From Antedon mediterranea (taxonomy: Eukaryota > Echinodermata > Crinoidea > Comatulida > Antedonidae): a stretch of DNA of 64,000 bases. This document shows positions 1 to 13,000 of the stretch, piece by piece; positions within the stretch are counted from its first letter, which is position 1, and every line of letters begins with the position of its first letter. The position numbers and the translations under genes are program-made. The notes under the pieces were generated by a model. It searched no databases. It was not told where the DNA came from and was given only the letters and a program-made list of their open reading frames with translations. The stretch spans positions 27,064,101-27,128,100 of the forward strand of contig NC_092677.1 of NCBI RefSeq assembly GCF_964355755.1. The letters run 5' to 3'.

Positions 1-189
1 TGCTAGTCCTATATCCCTTACAATTATACTAATGCAGCTCTCTATTTTATAAATCATTATTATGGAAGTATGTTTCCATACATTTATGATCCAAAAAATG
101 TGTGCAGTGCATTGAGATCTTGCTTATATGCGCTGTATAAGAATGAACTACTATTATTTTTGTATGATATAATAGCTTGTCCTACTTAC

Positions 190-3100
190 CAATTTTTCTC
201 GGTGTTGCAAGAGTTTGATATTGGTGTTCGGTGAGCGCCTATGACAAGCTTTCTAAAAGCCCTTATCAGAGAGTCTTGACTTGGGTGTCCTTGGTAACAG
301 TTAGGAATAATAGAAAACAGTGGAGACTCGACTGTAAGACAAATACCAACAATAGTATATCTGGCATTTATAAAGTTGACATAAAAAAGAAACATTCACA
401 CTGTGTCAACTACTAGAAAAAATTATGTATGTTTACATACCTTTACTATTGTGATTATCGTTGAGGTGTGGCAAGAGAAACATGTTGATATCAAGTGGTA
501 GATTAGTGGTGTTGGCTCCTGACATCAACCCAGATTGGGTCAAAGAGATTGCACCTGTAAAGGCAAAATGATCATTTTACAGTTTTTACTTCTAATTTCT
601 AATGATGTGTTTGTAACATCTTTAAGCTCTGTCTACACTATAAAACTAGTTTGACAAAAAAAGTTTGAAGTGCTCAAATATGGTAGTGATATGCACAAAT
701 ATGGTAGTGATATGCACAAATATGGTAGTGATATGCACAAATATGGTAGTGATATGACATCATCATGTCCATATATGGGCACATCAAATTTTTTTTGTCA
801 CATAGAGTTTGATAGTGTGTATCGGAGCTTCAGAAAGTACTAAAGAAATAAATCAATAAATCAATTGGGTCTTTACCTTGAATTTTCAATTTTGTGCCTG
901 TAAATATCTTGTCGATATCTTCTTGCATATTTTTCAGATTATTTAGTTCAAAATCTTCTCGTGATGCTTTATTCTGGACAAACACTGCGAATAAATAAAA
1001 TAATTAGTGATATTTCTGTATATTATGCTAAACACTAGTAAAATACTAATGCTTCTCATCATTCAAGACTAACAGTTGCATATTAAGTCCATTAATGTTT
1101 ATTTGAAAAAGAAAATGCATTATATAAAGCCACATGTAGGAAGTTTTTCTATTTACTATCACTTCTGCTGCTGGTCTCTGGTTTGAAAAGGGCATATCAT
1201 CAATGGAAGGAGTGCGTGTCTTTGTTACTTACCTACGCTGGGAAAATACTCAATGCCATCCTCACCATCAGAATTTGGATTAGCAGTTGAAGGTTTTAGC
1301 ATCTCTGCTTTCTTGAGACACTGTAGGAGAGGAATGTCTGCAAACCAATTCTGGACGACAAGTACCACATTGCTAACAGTCATAAGGAACGTTGCCAATT
1401 GAAGAGACTTTTGAAACAAACAGAAAAATAAAAATAAAGAGGTATTTGGATACTGTACATTGGTTATTGAGGTCATGCTGGGTCACTTTTTGTGAAATAG
1501 GGAATTAAGGAATGGTACACTAAACCTAAAGCTCTGTCTACACTATCTATTCAAACTAGTTTGACAAAAGATAGGAGCATCATGTGTTAACTAGCCAACT
1601 CCACAAAGAGACATATAACTTGAACAATATAAACATTCAATTAACACCCCATACATAAATGGTACAGTCCAAAAATGTTATTGCTCAACCATGTATAATC
1701 CCAACATATGTAAATAATCATTTAGTTTTTAAAATGTAAGCATGCTAAAGTATGGAGAGCAATGTATTGACATTGTTCTTTAGCTACTTAAACATGTTAA
1801 TTAATGTATGCCATCTTTGACACTGGACTGCAGATGGGTAACTGCGAGTTCAGAAACACTAATGGCAAAGTGGTAGTGATATGACATCATCATGTCCATA
1901 TATGGGCACATCACATTTTCTTGTCACATAAAGTTTGATAGTGTAGCTTAAGATCTCACCTGTATCTCAATACAGTTCTCAGATGATGTCATTTCTGATG
2001 GGATAAACTTTTCATGGTTGATGAGATAGTCCAACACCGATGCGCTAAGAACTGGTTGAGTGTCTAAGATGATGGTTCGTTGTGATGTCACATAAACGTC
2101 AACGCCAGATGTCTGGTGGCCAGCTAGCTCACGTACATCGGGTGTTTGAGTTTTGAAGATATACGAACTAAAAAGTATAAAAAACAATGAAATATTCACT
2201 GACAAAGGAAATGCTTACACAGTTGTAAGCTTTAGTTTATAAATGTTTGCATCAAACTTGATATGATAAAAGGTGTGATGTGCCCATATATGGATATGAT
2301 GATGTCATACCACTACCATATTTGGGCACATCAAACTTTTTTTGACTAGTTTGATAGTGCAGACAGAGCTATTCTTTTATCCCAAATAAAGTGTATACCT
2401 TTCATCATTGGCCTTGCATCCTGCCAGTAGAGAAGCAACAGTAGACTTGCCAGAGCCTTGTAAGCCAATCACTCCAACAACAAAATAAGATCCTTGGTCT
2501 AAAAGATGCTAATGAGGCAAAGGCAGTCAATTCATGACATTTTGAATACAGTCAAGCATGAATGAATGACAGGGCTATACAGGGCTATAAGGCTATACAT
2601 TTGTTATCCACTACCAAACATTGAAATAAATCTAATGGGCAAATGACCAATCAATTAATGAAATACAGCATATACACAAATGATGACATACAGGGCTATA
2701 CATTTCCTTTTTTATCCACTACAAAACATTCCTATAAACACAACAGGAATAATGACCAATCCAACTAGGAAGCAAAACTAAAAAAATGATCACACCTACT
2801 GGACCTTTTTTTGTTAGACTAAATTTCTAGTTTTCTAGCATGAATTCTGAGCCTCCTTCAATAATCAACATTATATAGATTTTAAAGTACATTTTTCAAG
2901 GTTGGCTGTCTTCAGTCACATAATCTTCCAATAGAAACAGGGTTTTTTACCTCCATTGCCTGATCACTCCAGTGAAATGCCGAGTCAATAAGTTGAACAC
3001 TTTGTTTCATTGGTATCAATGGAGTTAATCTATGGTGGACAGGCACTGTAAGAGAATATAGAAAATATTTTACATAAGCAAGCAGTTAGCAGTTGGGGTA

Positions 3101-3997
3101 CGGTCTTGGTCAATCATGTACGATGGCTACATCTTCATAGACAATCATCTCTTATAAGTCCTACCTTCTATGGCAATGTTCACAGGCGCATTAGATGGTC
3201 TATGACCAACAATGGTAGGAGTATGAGGTGATCCACCTAATACTCGTACCATATCCATAGAGGGCGGTGTTCCATATATTGTTGCTTTCATGCTTCCATT
3301 GTTTGTGGTCATGGTAGTGGTCGATGTACGTCTAATCGGTTCATTTTGTTGGCTCGTCTCTCTTTCCCGTGGTTTTATAATGATTGTAGGAGTGGCCTTT
3401 TGTTCGGGGACCATTGTGGTTGGTTCAAGAGGTTCTTTTACCTACACAGAATAAAAGAAGTTATTGAAAGAACAACTTCCAATTCCGGGCACAACGTAAA
3501 ACCAAGTTTTAGGAGTTCTGCTGGGCGAGATACTAGAGACTTGGCTACTTACACACAGTTAAGTATGGTGTATGTGAGTGTATGTGTAAATATTTTCAAT
3601 AATTTCTTTAAAAATTGTACAGCATCAAAACAAATTGTTCATCCAAATACAATTATACATATTTTATTGTTACCTTTGGGTTACCAGGTTTAGTCAGGAA
3701 CTGTATAGGCTTTGTACCAACACCAGGCTGTGATGACCCGCCCTCAGCTAGGCCTACCTCAACTTCTTGTGTACCTTCTTGTCCCTATAAAGTACAAGAA
3801 AACATTTTTGAAAACATTTTTAAAATGATGTTATGTTGGATGAAACCACAATGTCAAAAAAATATTCACCACCATATAAAATAATTAAATAAGACATTCT
3901 GTCTACTACTACTAACCTTGCCCCTACCACGTCTCCTTTTTCTTCGACCACCTCCTCCAGCAGCGTTCCCAGCACCCACACCACCACGAGATGCCAT
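190..3997 (-). CDS. SMG9: SMG9, nonsense-mediated mRNA decay factor (3' end off window)
   Basis: SMG9 partners SMG8 to bind and restrain the SMG1 kinase that phosphorylates UPF1 in nonsense-mediated decay. Ten coding exons are spliced on the minus strand: 3917-3997, 3674-3784, 3165-3441, 2951-3045, 2399-2508, 1960-2167, 1233-1407, 877-984, 441-554 and 190-331. Phases are consistent and give about 473 residues. The start MASRGGVGAGN leads into a basic Gly/Arg-rich disordered N-terminus. A P-loop-like GLQGSGKST follows, then VTSQRTIILDTQPVLSAS and EMLKPSTANP, which match the family's G-domain core. The exon ending at 190 closes with TEKNW. The family continues with a short conserved tail, so the last coding exon must lie beyond position 1. 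Family A MITEs sit in three introns. Identity is from recognised family sequence and is secure; exon edges are inferred from GT-AG signals. Confidence 0.93.
626..828. mobile_element. Family A MITE, copy 1
   Basis: Terminal inverted repeats GCTCTGTCTACACTA (left) and a diverged complement (right). The centre holds four direct 21-bp units containing ATATGGTAGTGATATGC. It lies in a SMG9 intron, about 48 bp downstream of the donor at 877/876. Confidence 0.8.
1531..1947. mobile_element. Family A element, long form (about 420 bp)
   Basis: Left end GCTCTGTCTACACTATC and right end GTTTGATAGTGTAG frame about 300 bp of extra internal sequence. That sequence recurs, inverted, at 29313-29711. It appears to be the longer parent of the short copies. 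The right end is only about 12 bp from the SMG9 donor at 1960/1959. Confidence 0.75.
2255..2370. mobile_element. Family A MITE, copy 3
   Basis: Contains the core GTGATGTGCCCATATATGG and ATCACTACCATATTTGGGC, with right end TTTGATAGTGCAGACAGAGC. The left end is degraded. It ends about 29 bp downstream of the SMG9 donor at 2399/2398. Confidence 0.75.
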
Positions 3998-4150
3998 CTA
4001 TAAAATGATTAAATTCCAAACAATGTCACAATAAATTTATTCGAAAAATAAAAATAGTAGTGAAGCCTATAGCCTAGTTAGTAGTAGTAAGCATGTTTCT
4101 ATTCTACCGCACACTACTTTTACTAGGCCTACTGTGTCTATGCCTCTAGC
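3998..4150. other. SMG9 upstream/5' region
   Basis: Short stretch upstream of the SMG9 start codon that should hold its 5' UTR or promoter. I see no clear TATA box or other decisive element; TAGGCCTA-type words begin here. Confidence 0.4.
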
Positions 4151-4603
4151 TACCGTATATTTCGGTGTACAAGTCGCACCTGTGTATAAGACGCACCCCC
4201 AACTGAGAGTAAAATATCGGTATTTTTTATATCGTCGATGTATAAGACGCACCTTATATTTCATCAAAACAATGTTTTTTTAAATTGTAATAATTGCAAT
4301 ATTATTGTAATAATATATTTTGTTATATCTACAACGGCGTCCTTTATTTAGGTTTTTTCTTACCTAGGCTCGGCCGCGCCCAGCCTCAACAAGTTCTTTC
4401 TAACTTGTTATTCATGAGTTTCGCGGCAAAATCGAGTGCATGACCGTGTGTGTAACACGCACGTGTGTGGGCTAGCCTCGCTCGATCATTTCGAGAGGGC
4501 GCACGTTTTCACGGACAATCGTATTCGATTAGTATCTATGTATCCGAGAAGTGTGTACGCTATGTCCATGCTATAATCACCTGGAGACGTATCCGGATAT
4601 TCA

Positions 4604-4930
4604 CCCCCCGGACAACTACCCCCGGACAACCACCACCTGGACCACTACCCCCTTAGGACAACTACCCCTTTAGGACAACTACCCCTTTAGGACAACTACC
4701 CCCCGGACAACTACCCCCTTAGGACAACTACCCCCTTAGGACAACTACCCCCTTAGGACAACAACCCCCTTAGGACAACTACCCCCCGGACAATTACCCC
4801 CTAGGGACAATTACCCCCTAGGAACAATTACCCCCTAGGAACAATTACCCCCCCGAACAATTACCCCCCCCCCCCCCCCCCCGAACAATTACCCCCCCGA
4901 ACAATTACCCCCCGGACAATTACCACCCAG
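4604..4930. repeat. C-rich 18-bp minisatellite (left arm)
   Basis: Degenerate tandem copies of about 18 bp, GGACAACTACCCCCTTAG, drifting to GAACAATTACCCCCC, with a run of 17-18 C near 4867. The same unit appears as its complement at 6070-6245. The G-rich strand has repeated runs of five or more G. Confidence 0.85.
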
Positions 4931-5584
4931 AAAACTATCCCTTTAGAACACCCTAACCACCCAGACCATTCAACAACCTGACTCTGCAACAGTGTATAAT
5001 AGGAATTAATAACTATATTTTAATTCGTTACTTTGACGAATTACTATTCATTATTGTAAACAAAAGTAAAAGATTGAACATAAATATAGCCTGGTATAAA
5101 CTGAAAATTGTCACACATGATCATAGGATAGTCGAACGTATTATATAGTACTCCCTGTATTTACTGTAAAGACTGGGTTCGCTAATAATAATAATAATTT
5201 TTGCGTCAGGACAATGCTTCGATAACCACTGGTCTTAAAAGAATTAATTTTTGTCTCAAATTTGTCATATATGTATTTTTGTACACTTGAAGAATAATAT
5301 CACTTTTGATATTTGACCTCAATGTTCACTCACCGAATAAACGTCGATCTTTAAATAAATTCCCCTCAAATAAACGGTGACCATGTCACTCCCATGAAAC
5401 ATCATATGGAATAATCGGCGTCTATTTCCATTAGATTATACCCCCTCCCATTGAATAAACAACTTTCTTCCAATAAATGTCCACCTAAAAACCACCTAAA
5501 CAATAAACAGCCCAGGCTGTTTTTTCAATAAATACGGTACTTTAAATCTAGCACATCTAGGGTCTAGAATAGTCGGTTAAAAAC

Positions 5585-6010
5585 GGGTGTTTCGAAACTA
5601 GAGACCCGAGACCCAATACGAAAAGGGAGACCTAAATATACGAAAAGGGAGACCCACGTACGAAAAGGGAGACCCCACTATACGAAAAGGGAGACCCCAC
5701 TATACGAAAAGGGAGACCCCACTATACGAAAAGGGAGACCCTAATATACGAAAAGGGAGACCTAAATATACGAAAAGGGAGACCCAATTATACGAAAGGG
5801 AGACCCAAATATACAAAATGGGAGACCCAAATATACGAAAAGGGAGACCCACTATAAGAAAGGGAGACCCCACTATACGAAAAGAGAGACCACACTATAC
5901 GAAAAGGGAGACCCTAATATACGAAAAGGGAGACCCAAATATAGGTCTCCCTTTTCGTATTGGGTCTCGTGTCAGGTCTCTGGTCTCGGGTCTCTAGTTT
6001 CGAAACACCC
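5585..6010. mobile_element. Mutator-like non-autonomous element with 9-bp target duplication
   Basis: The ends are a 29-bp perfect inverted repeat beginning GGGTGTTTCGAAACTAGAG. The direct repeat GTTAAAAAC flanks it exactly at 5576-5584 and 6011-6019. The interior is a minisatellite of about 20 bp carrying ACGAAAAGGGAGACC. There is no coding capacity. A 9-bp duplication with long inverted repeats suits the Mutator superfamily; the assignment is inference. Confidence 0.75.
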
Positions 6011-6069
6011 GTTAAAAACAGATGATTTCATTTTTACAGAAACCGGTCCTATATATTTAGTAGTAGTTG

Positions 6070-6245
6070 ACCGGGGGGTAGTTATCCTAAGGGGGTAGTT
6101 ATCCTAAGGGGGTGGTTGTCCTAAGGGGGTGGTTGTCCGGGGGGTTGTTATCCTAAGGGGGTAGTTGTCCTAAGGGGGTAGTTGTCCTAAGGGGGTAGTT
6201 GTCCGGGTGGTAAACATCCGGGGGTAACTGTCTAGGGGGTAGGTG
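6070..6245. repeat. G-rich minisatellite (right arm, inverted)
   Basis: Tandem GGGGGTAGTTGTCCTAA units, the reverse complement of the 4604-4930 array. The pair could form a large foldback. Confidence 0.85.
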
Positions 6246-6695
6246 TCCTAGAACCCCTGGAGAATATACTTGTCGAATACCGTACACCATGTGGCCACCA
6301 AAAGAAGGGCTTGCGCTTGGGGTACGGCGATCGTGCGTATAACTACTGTATAAATAAATACTATTCCAATCGTACGACGTAAACGTTTACAAATAAAATT
6401 TTATCGGAGCGCCATAATGAACAAATCTTTTCATCATATTTAGTATAACATCATGCTAAAATGACTTGAAAACTAGGCAGAAGCAGGTTGCCGTTACGTT
6501 AGTTAGTTACTGTAGCTAGGCCTAGCCTACTCAGGCCTAGCAAACGAGGTGACGATAGCCTAGGCCTAGCTAGGCCTATATGTACAATTTGTGTGGTGAG
6601 GCATTTATGTTCGGTGTATAAGACGCACCCTTAATTTAGAGGTCAAATTTGCGTGTCAAAAGTGCGACTTATACACCGAAATATACGGTAGTAAG

Positions 6696-6877
6696 TATAG
6701 GCCTAGGCCTAGCTAGTAAGACGCCCAACACCACCGAGCAGTCCAGGACAGGTGGTGTTAAACTGGGCATACATAGTTACAGGGGTTGCGAACACAAATG
6801 TGTTATGGCGCTCTGTTGCTGTCGCAACCCCTGGACCGCTTGTTGTCGAATAAAGAAATGAAATGAAATGAAATAGC
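6696..6877 (+). mobile_element. Possible SINE-like unit with (ATGAA)n tail
   Basis: About 180 bp ending AATAAAGAAATGAAATGAA, the short pentamer tail typical of retroposed elements. It contains an internal inverted repeat around GGGGTTGCG and CGCAACCCC. I do not recognise a tRNA-like head, so the class is tentative. Confidence 0.35.
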
Positions 6878-6879
6878 TA

Positions 6880-9800
6880 GGCCTCTCCCCGTCGTCCTAG
6901 GCCTAGGCTAGCTAGTTGTTACTACTAGGCTAGGCCTAATACTAGGCTAGCTTTATTTAATATCGCTAGAGGGCGCTGTGTATAAGGGAACCAACAATTT
7001 AAATACAAAACATGTGTCCCTCCGCGACGGGGGAATACCTATGTTTGTTTTTGTTTTTCGGCGGACTTATTGTAGTTATGCTGGAACTACTTTCGGATAT
7101 GACGTCTTGAATATTTGCCAAAAAAATATAAAGTGACCTTTGACCGCGAAATATAATTTTTAGCGTATTTTACGATGGTAACAAGTTTTTAATCGGATTT
7201 TACTTAAGGAAAACATTAAAGATTAAGTTTTTTGATCGCATCTCTGTTTTCCTTGGATTTTGAAATATAAAGGTAAGTTTGTTAGATTATTATATTCCTT
7301 AGCGCAAAAAAATGAGAGAGTGCGAAAAGTGACCCTATTTAAAAATTGATTAGGCTAGGCCATTATAGAGGGCGCACTACATTTCGCCTAGGCTGATTGA
7401 GAGATTTTCCAAGGCAGGCTAAGTAAACAGATGGCGTCACCTTGTTGGCCTAGACTATTAAAGATAGTTAACTTGTCTGATTTTACTTTCTTTGTATTAA
7501 ATTTACCTTTATTTTATGTTATATCCATAAAAACAACACCAAAAGTGAAATTTATATTTTTAGGCCTAGCAAACCATTAAATAATTTTAATTTTTTTTCC
7601 TCTTATTCCTAGGCCCTCCTAGTCTATAATAATTTATTTTTATTTTAACTTTATTTAAATGTTTTTTTTAATTTTCCTAGGCTTATACAGTATATATATA
7701 ATGTGAACTAGACTTATGCTCAGCAAGACTATAATTAATATAGACGTGGTCAACCTTGAATATTGTTTTTATTTGTATTCCTCATTACTCAAGAAAAGTA
7801 GTTTTTCACTATATTGTTAATTTGAACACTAATAATATTAACTTGGTTTTCTTTTCTTTCTTTACATTCTAGAATAAATATTTCTGCAGTTTCTGGATGA
7901 TATACAGTAAAGAAGTCCATTGAAACCAATTGACTAAAGAAGAAACAACTCTATTCAAATGTTTAATGAACTGTATTTCTTATTTATAGCCTGGAAAAGA
8001 AATTAAATCAAATTAGTTTCATATTAAACTCCACTTTGATTATTTGATTTCCAAATTAGCACATACAAATTATCTAAACATTTACTTAAACCATGAAAGG
8101 TCTTGCGGCATTGAAAAATGTTAATATTTTATTCCATATTCTAAATTTACTGTACTAAGCGTATGAACTTAACTGCTAACCAACATAAAATCTTGGATTT
8201 ATGTAGATATTCAATGATATCTTATGATAATAAACATACAAATATATCATCATTATATCTATTAACCTTTTAAAGTATGTTTTCTTCAAAAAATTTGGGT
8301 TTTTAGGATGGTAAATATATATTTATTAGTGTTTATTACAAATTGACCTTTGACCTCATATGTGATGACCTTTGACCTCTTGCAAAATTTAAGTACTTAC
8401 TTAATTGTTGGTGTTGCCGTACTAATGTTTCGTAAGAAGTTTATTAAAAAAATATTCATACAAATGGTACTTGAATTTTCTGTTGTGTATTTGTTTACAT
8501 AGGCTAAATACACACTGATTACACACAAGGGAAACAATAATAATGCATTATATAATAGGGATATCGGGTTACAAAAGGTCGACACTAAAATTGCAATATC
8601 TTTGGTGATAATTGGCCAAATTTCATAATTTTTGTTTTAAAATGATTCTTTCACTTACCTCTATAATGTAATATTGTTTAAAAGACTGTAAATTAAATTA
8701 AAAAATTTAGGAAGTAACCTAACTAGGCCTAGGCCTATAGGCCTAGCCTAGTTAAGTAGGACTACTAGATAGGCTAGTACCCACGCTTAGCCTGATAATT
8801 TCATAGTGTAATAATGAACATTATCATATATAATATTAAATACACTTACTATCTCAAACTAGCCTATAAATGAGGAGTTATTTGTATTTTGATTGCATTT
8901 GCAAAAAGTCTGATCGTCTCGCGTGGTGTCGGATCGTCTGCTGTCTATCCTCACTTTTAAAACTATAGAGGGGGCAGTCCAAACTTTTAACAAATATCGT
9001 TCACAAAGAAAGATATACGATTTTAAATTACTTCTTCTTCTTCTTCCAATTTAGTGCAAACTTCAGACTTGAAGACTAAAGCACTTTGGTGGGATGTGGG
9101 GCGAGTGAGTTAGTTTTTGTAAAGAACCCCCTTAAATGATTTAAAAGTTGGTGCCTTTACAGTTGATTCTGCTAGGATGTTCCAATCTCTTGACGTTCTG
9201 GGAAAGAAGGACATCCGATGATAGTCGGATAAAGTATTATATCCATTCATACAAATTACAAGGAAAAAAAAGATTTAAAATTGCTCACTAATTTTTAAAG
9301 AGGGCATAATTGTGAATTTTTTTTCAATTGGTTATGTTTTATAATTAAAATTAATCTCTTTAATTGTTAATACAGTATTGTAATGTTTTTCACATTTTGT
9401 ACTTGTCAGTTTTATCTTTTTTAAATGATGAATACATGCAACAAAATCAAAGTTCCAAAATGAATTGTCTTTATTCTTTATTATATAATTTCCGATACAT
9501 TATTCCAATATTGTAAATGAAAATCTATGTCAATATTACGACGACATTGGTGTCCGATTCCTGTATAATTAAACCTACATACTATGACATCACTGGTTCA
9601 TAATTTCTTTAAATTATTTCAGGTCTTTTTCAGGAACCATATCTGGCGCTGGGAAAATTAATTTGATAACAGGGACGACTTTGCTATATCACAAAACAAA
9701 TTTGGGTCAAAAATATATTCTACCTCTTAAAATAATACTGTATAGGCCTATATATCATAGCATAGATCAGCTTTACAATGAGAGCAGCACCACTTGCACT

Positions 9801-10020
9801 ACATCCCGATTTTTTATACATTGTAAACATTTCATCTAAACTCGATATTCATTTTAAGATTGAAAATGGCACAGAAAGTCCTAAAAAGGGATGAAAACTG
9901 TGTCCCTTACAAAGGAAAATAGGCAACATGCAAAGTTTATTAAACTGATTAAAATGCAATGTATATTCCATATATTGTTTTTGCTCCAAAATAATTACGA
10001 TTTATCAATTTACGATTTAT
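6880..10020. other. Intergenic, no gene seen
   Basis: AT-rich spacer between the SMG9 promoter side and the 3' end of the first FMO gene. Open frames are short and unlike any protein I know. It is dense in TAGGCCTA around 6880-6960 and 8720-8770. The 3' UTR of the FMO gene should occupy its right edge. Confidence 0.6.
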
Positions 10021-13000
10021 TCAAAAAAAGTATGATTTTAAGAGAACAGCAAACAGCAACACGAGTAATATCAATAGGTACTGTGCCAAAGTGTACACAA
10101 AGTTCGTATACCGAACTTTAGATAAACGAGTTTTTGTTGGCTTGATCGTTTTGCGTGTGCTGTCCTCAATTGCGCCAATTGCACCGTCCCACGAGTGTGG
10201 ACCAGTGAGCCGAAATATGTACGGATTGATGGTTCCAAGCGCCAACTTAAGAGCAAGTCTTGGTTTCGTGAATAAGTAAGTCCACGGACTTGGTAGGCAA
10301 CCGATTTCCTTCGCAAGATCCAGAACATACGGTATCCAGAGAACCTGAAAACAAAACACAAAAGAACATATTAATAAAAGATTTTATTGGACAATAGCAC
10401 GTAATAACAAAATTGAATGAGGCAGTCTATGATATCAATCTGGTTATGACTAGTGTCCCCTGTTTCTTATGCAACGCCAGACAGACTTGCAATTTTCCTT
10501 GGCTCCTTTTTGCGGCCATTTAAGTTTAAATAATAATTATTTTTAAGTTGTATACTTACATATGAATGAACACTTCCATGGTCTCTTAAATTTTCTTCCC
10601 TTAGAGTGTTCGCCGCTGATCGCATTACGCTATCTGAGGGCAGTTTGCATTTCCCGCTGAAAACTCTAGCAACCCATCGTGACTGAAGCTCGTACGATGA
10701 CGCTTGGGGTCCGAGACCTTTAGCCAAACCAACTGCTGCAAATGTTGGGTGGCCTGGCAGAAAAATGTACTTGTACAGGTCAAACTTATCTTCCAGAGAC
10801 TCTATTTCAAAATGGAAAGGAATAAAATTAGTATGAAAAGTAATGCTTGCGGTAAGACTTGGTTAGAGATACAACGCAGGCAAGTTGACCAATGACAAGC
10901 CACTGATCGAATAATCCATCACTTGTAATTGGTCAAATCACTTACATTGTGTCTCTAGTGGGAAGCAAGCTCAAGAAACTGGGACAAATAATGAATTTTG
11001 TTGGGAGTGTCTTCAGGCATCAACCTACCTCTCATGCTTTTATCTTCGAGGTATGGGTAATACTTTTTATACCCCGTAGCGAGAATCACCGCTTCAACGT
11101 CTTCTACACGAGAGTCGTCGGCAAACACTACACTGTCCTTTGTCAACATCTTGATTTCTGGTTTTATCTATAAACAATAACACAAAACTATTTATTTATT
11201 TATTATCATCTTTAATGAGGGTGGCCTACCAGTACATCAAATATATACTTATAAAAGTTTATATAACTATTTCAATGTTTACCATAATTATTTATTTTGG
11301 TAGCTGAAAAATTCTGTCTCAGTAGACCTTCATCAGTGCTAGTGTTTTTCTTAATCTCTGTTTACACTATCTAGCTTTACGTAAAAAAAAATGTGATGTG
11401 CCCATATATGGACATGATATATGGACATGATGATGTCATATCACTACCATATTTGGGTGTCATCGTAATATACCTTTAGTTTTCCGCATAATATCTGGTC
11501 ATTAATGGAGTCATTCAACATAATACTCGCCCCGCTATACAACCGAATGTCACTCTCTAAGCCAAGGTCTTCGTGATTCACTAGAGCTCTGAAGACAACC
11601 TCCAGGTACAGCTCCTGGAAGCATTCTGGCATGTAGTTGAACCATCGGGTTAGGATGTGCAAATCCCATGGTCCCGCGCCTCGGAAGGTTCTTCGCATGA
11701 CCCAACATCCTCTACGTGTACTCATGTACGTCTGAAATTAAGAAGAAATTCAGGAATCAGTTGAGGAAACACATCCCTATCTCCATATGCACACATTGAA
11801 TTAATATGAAATTAAATATGGTTAGTACATTAGTAGATTAAGATATCTCATCCCGATATAGACATTTTCAATGCCTATATGGAGATGGGGTACAATGCTA
11901 GAAAAAGATTTAATAATTTACGAGGTTTGTCGAGTTCAACAAAAACCTCCAGATATGTAAAAATTATTATTTTAACAGTTAATATTTATTTACCATGTTA
12001 CTATGACGACTGCAATCAACGGCAACGTCTCCGGCAGAAAATGAAGCTCCTGAAATAGAAACATTGAACATTTAGATTTAAATATAATAAAATTACATTT
12101 TTAAGATGACATTTTTTTGGTCATATCTATGACACGTAGTCTACTCATAGATGACGATAAACTATTTATTTGATTAGATAACCAAACTAAAAGTGTTCTA
12201 AATAAGAACAGTCTGAATTTGTCTTTCCTTTTAAGTAATATTTTGTGTCATGTTACAGAGGTTTTGTATTTCCCATGCAAGTGTTTTTTTTACCAAACAA
12301 ATAAGGTACTGGTACTTTAATGGGATTGGTAACACAACAACCATAACTGCAAACTTAATTAAAATGAATTATGGTAAATGACCTTATTATAAAAATAAAA
12401 TTAAACCAAATCTGCTAAGAACTGAAACCTTTCCAATTTATTACAAATTGCTGGTCGAGGAAGAACATTTCAAACCTAGATCCATCGTTCAGATTTCATA
12501 GTAAAATATAATGAGCAGCGCTATCAACCTATTATTGGTTTAGAGTTGGCACTTAAACTTGGGTTTACAGGGACAATTAGCATGTGAAGTCTGTTGCTGG
12601 TTGATGGTGTCTACAAATTGAAGTATACACTATGTCTAAATTTTCATTTCTTTTGCTTTCAAATGTTAACTCGAAAGAATTCATCTAATCTAAAAAAGCT
12701 ACGGAAATTATTGTTAAATTAACTAACTTCTTACCGAGGACCACAACTTTTTTCCCAATATAATCCGTCCCTCTTCTAAATTCTTGAGAATGATAAACCT
12801 TTCCAGCAAACTCTTGTTGTCCTGGAATATCTGGTGCGTTGGGAGTTCCTTGAAGTCCTGAGGATACTATCAAGGCATCAACTTCAGTTTCTGTAACGTT
12901 ACCATTGTCCACATCTTCTGCAACAATCTTCCATCTACCAGATCCGATGTCGGTTATCTTGGTGACTTTTTGGCCCAGACGAATGTGTTCTTTAAGTTTG

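Larger units (their letters stand above)
4151..6690. repeat. Nested inverted-repeat structure, about 2.5 kb
   Basis: The outer ends match as an inverted repeat: TACCGTATATTTCGGTGTA at 4151 and its complement ending at 6690, each continuing into AAGTCGCAC. Inside are C-rich minisatellite arms on opposite strands (4604-4930 and 6070-6245) and a separate element at 5585-6010. No convincing flanking duplication longer than TA is visible. The two ends could instead be two independent copies of one short TATAAGACGCACC-bearing MITE, since the right end is itself a small palindrome. Confidence 0.6.

Noticed and set aside
4604-4930. CRISPR-like or telomeric array
   Set aside because: Units are contiguous and degenerate with no spacers, in a eukaryotic context, and they do not match a telomere repeat.
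10091-10279. Plus-strand frame over the last FMO exon
   Set aside because: Shadow of the minus-strand FMO coding exon, which has clear family sequence.
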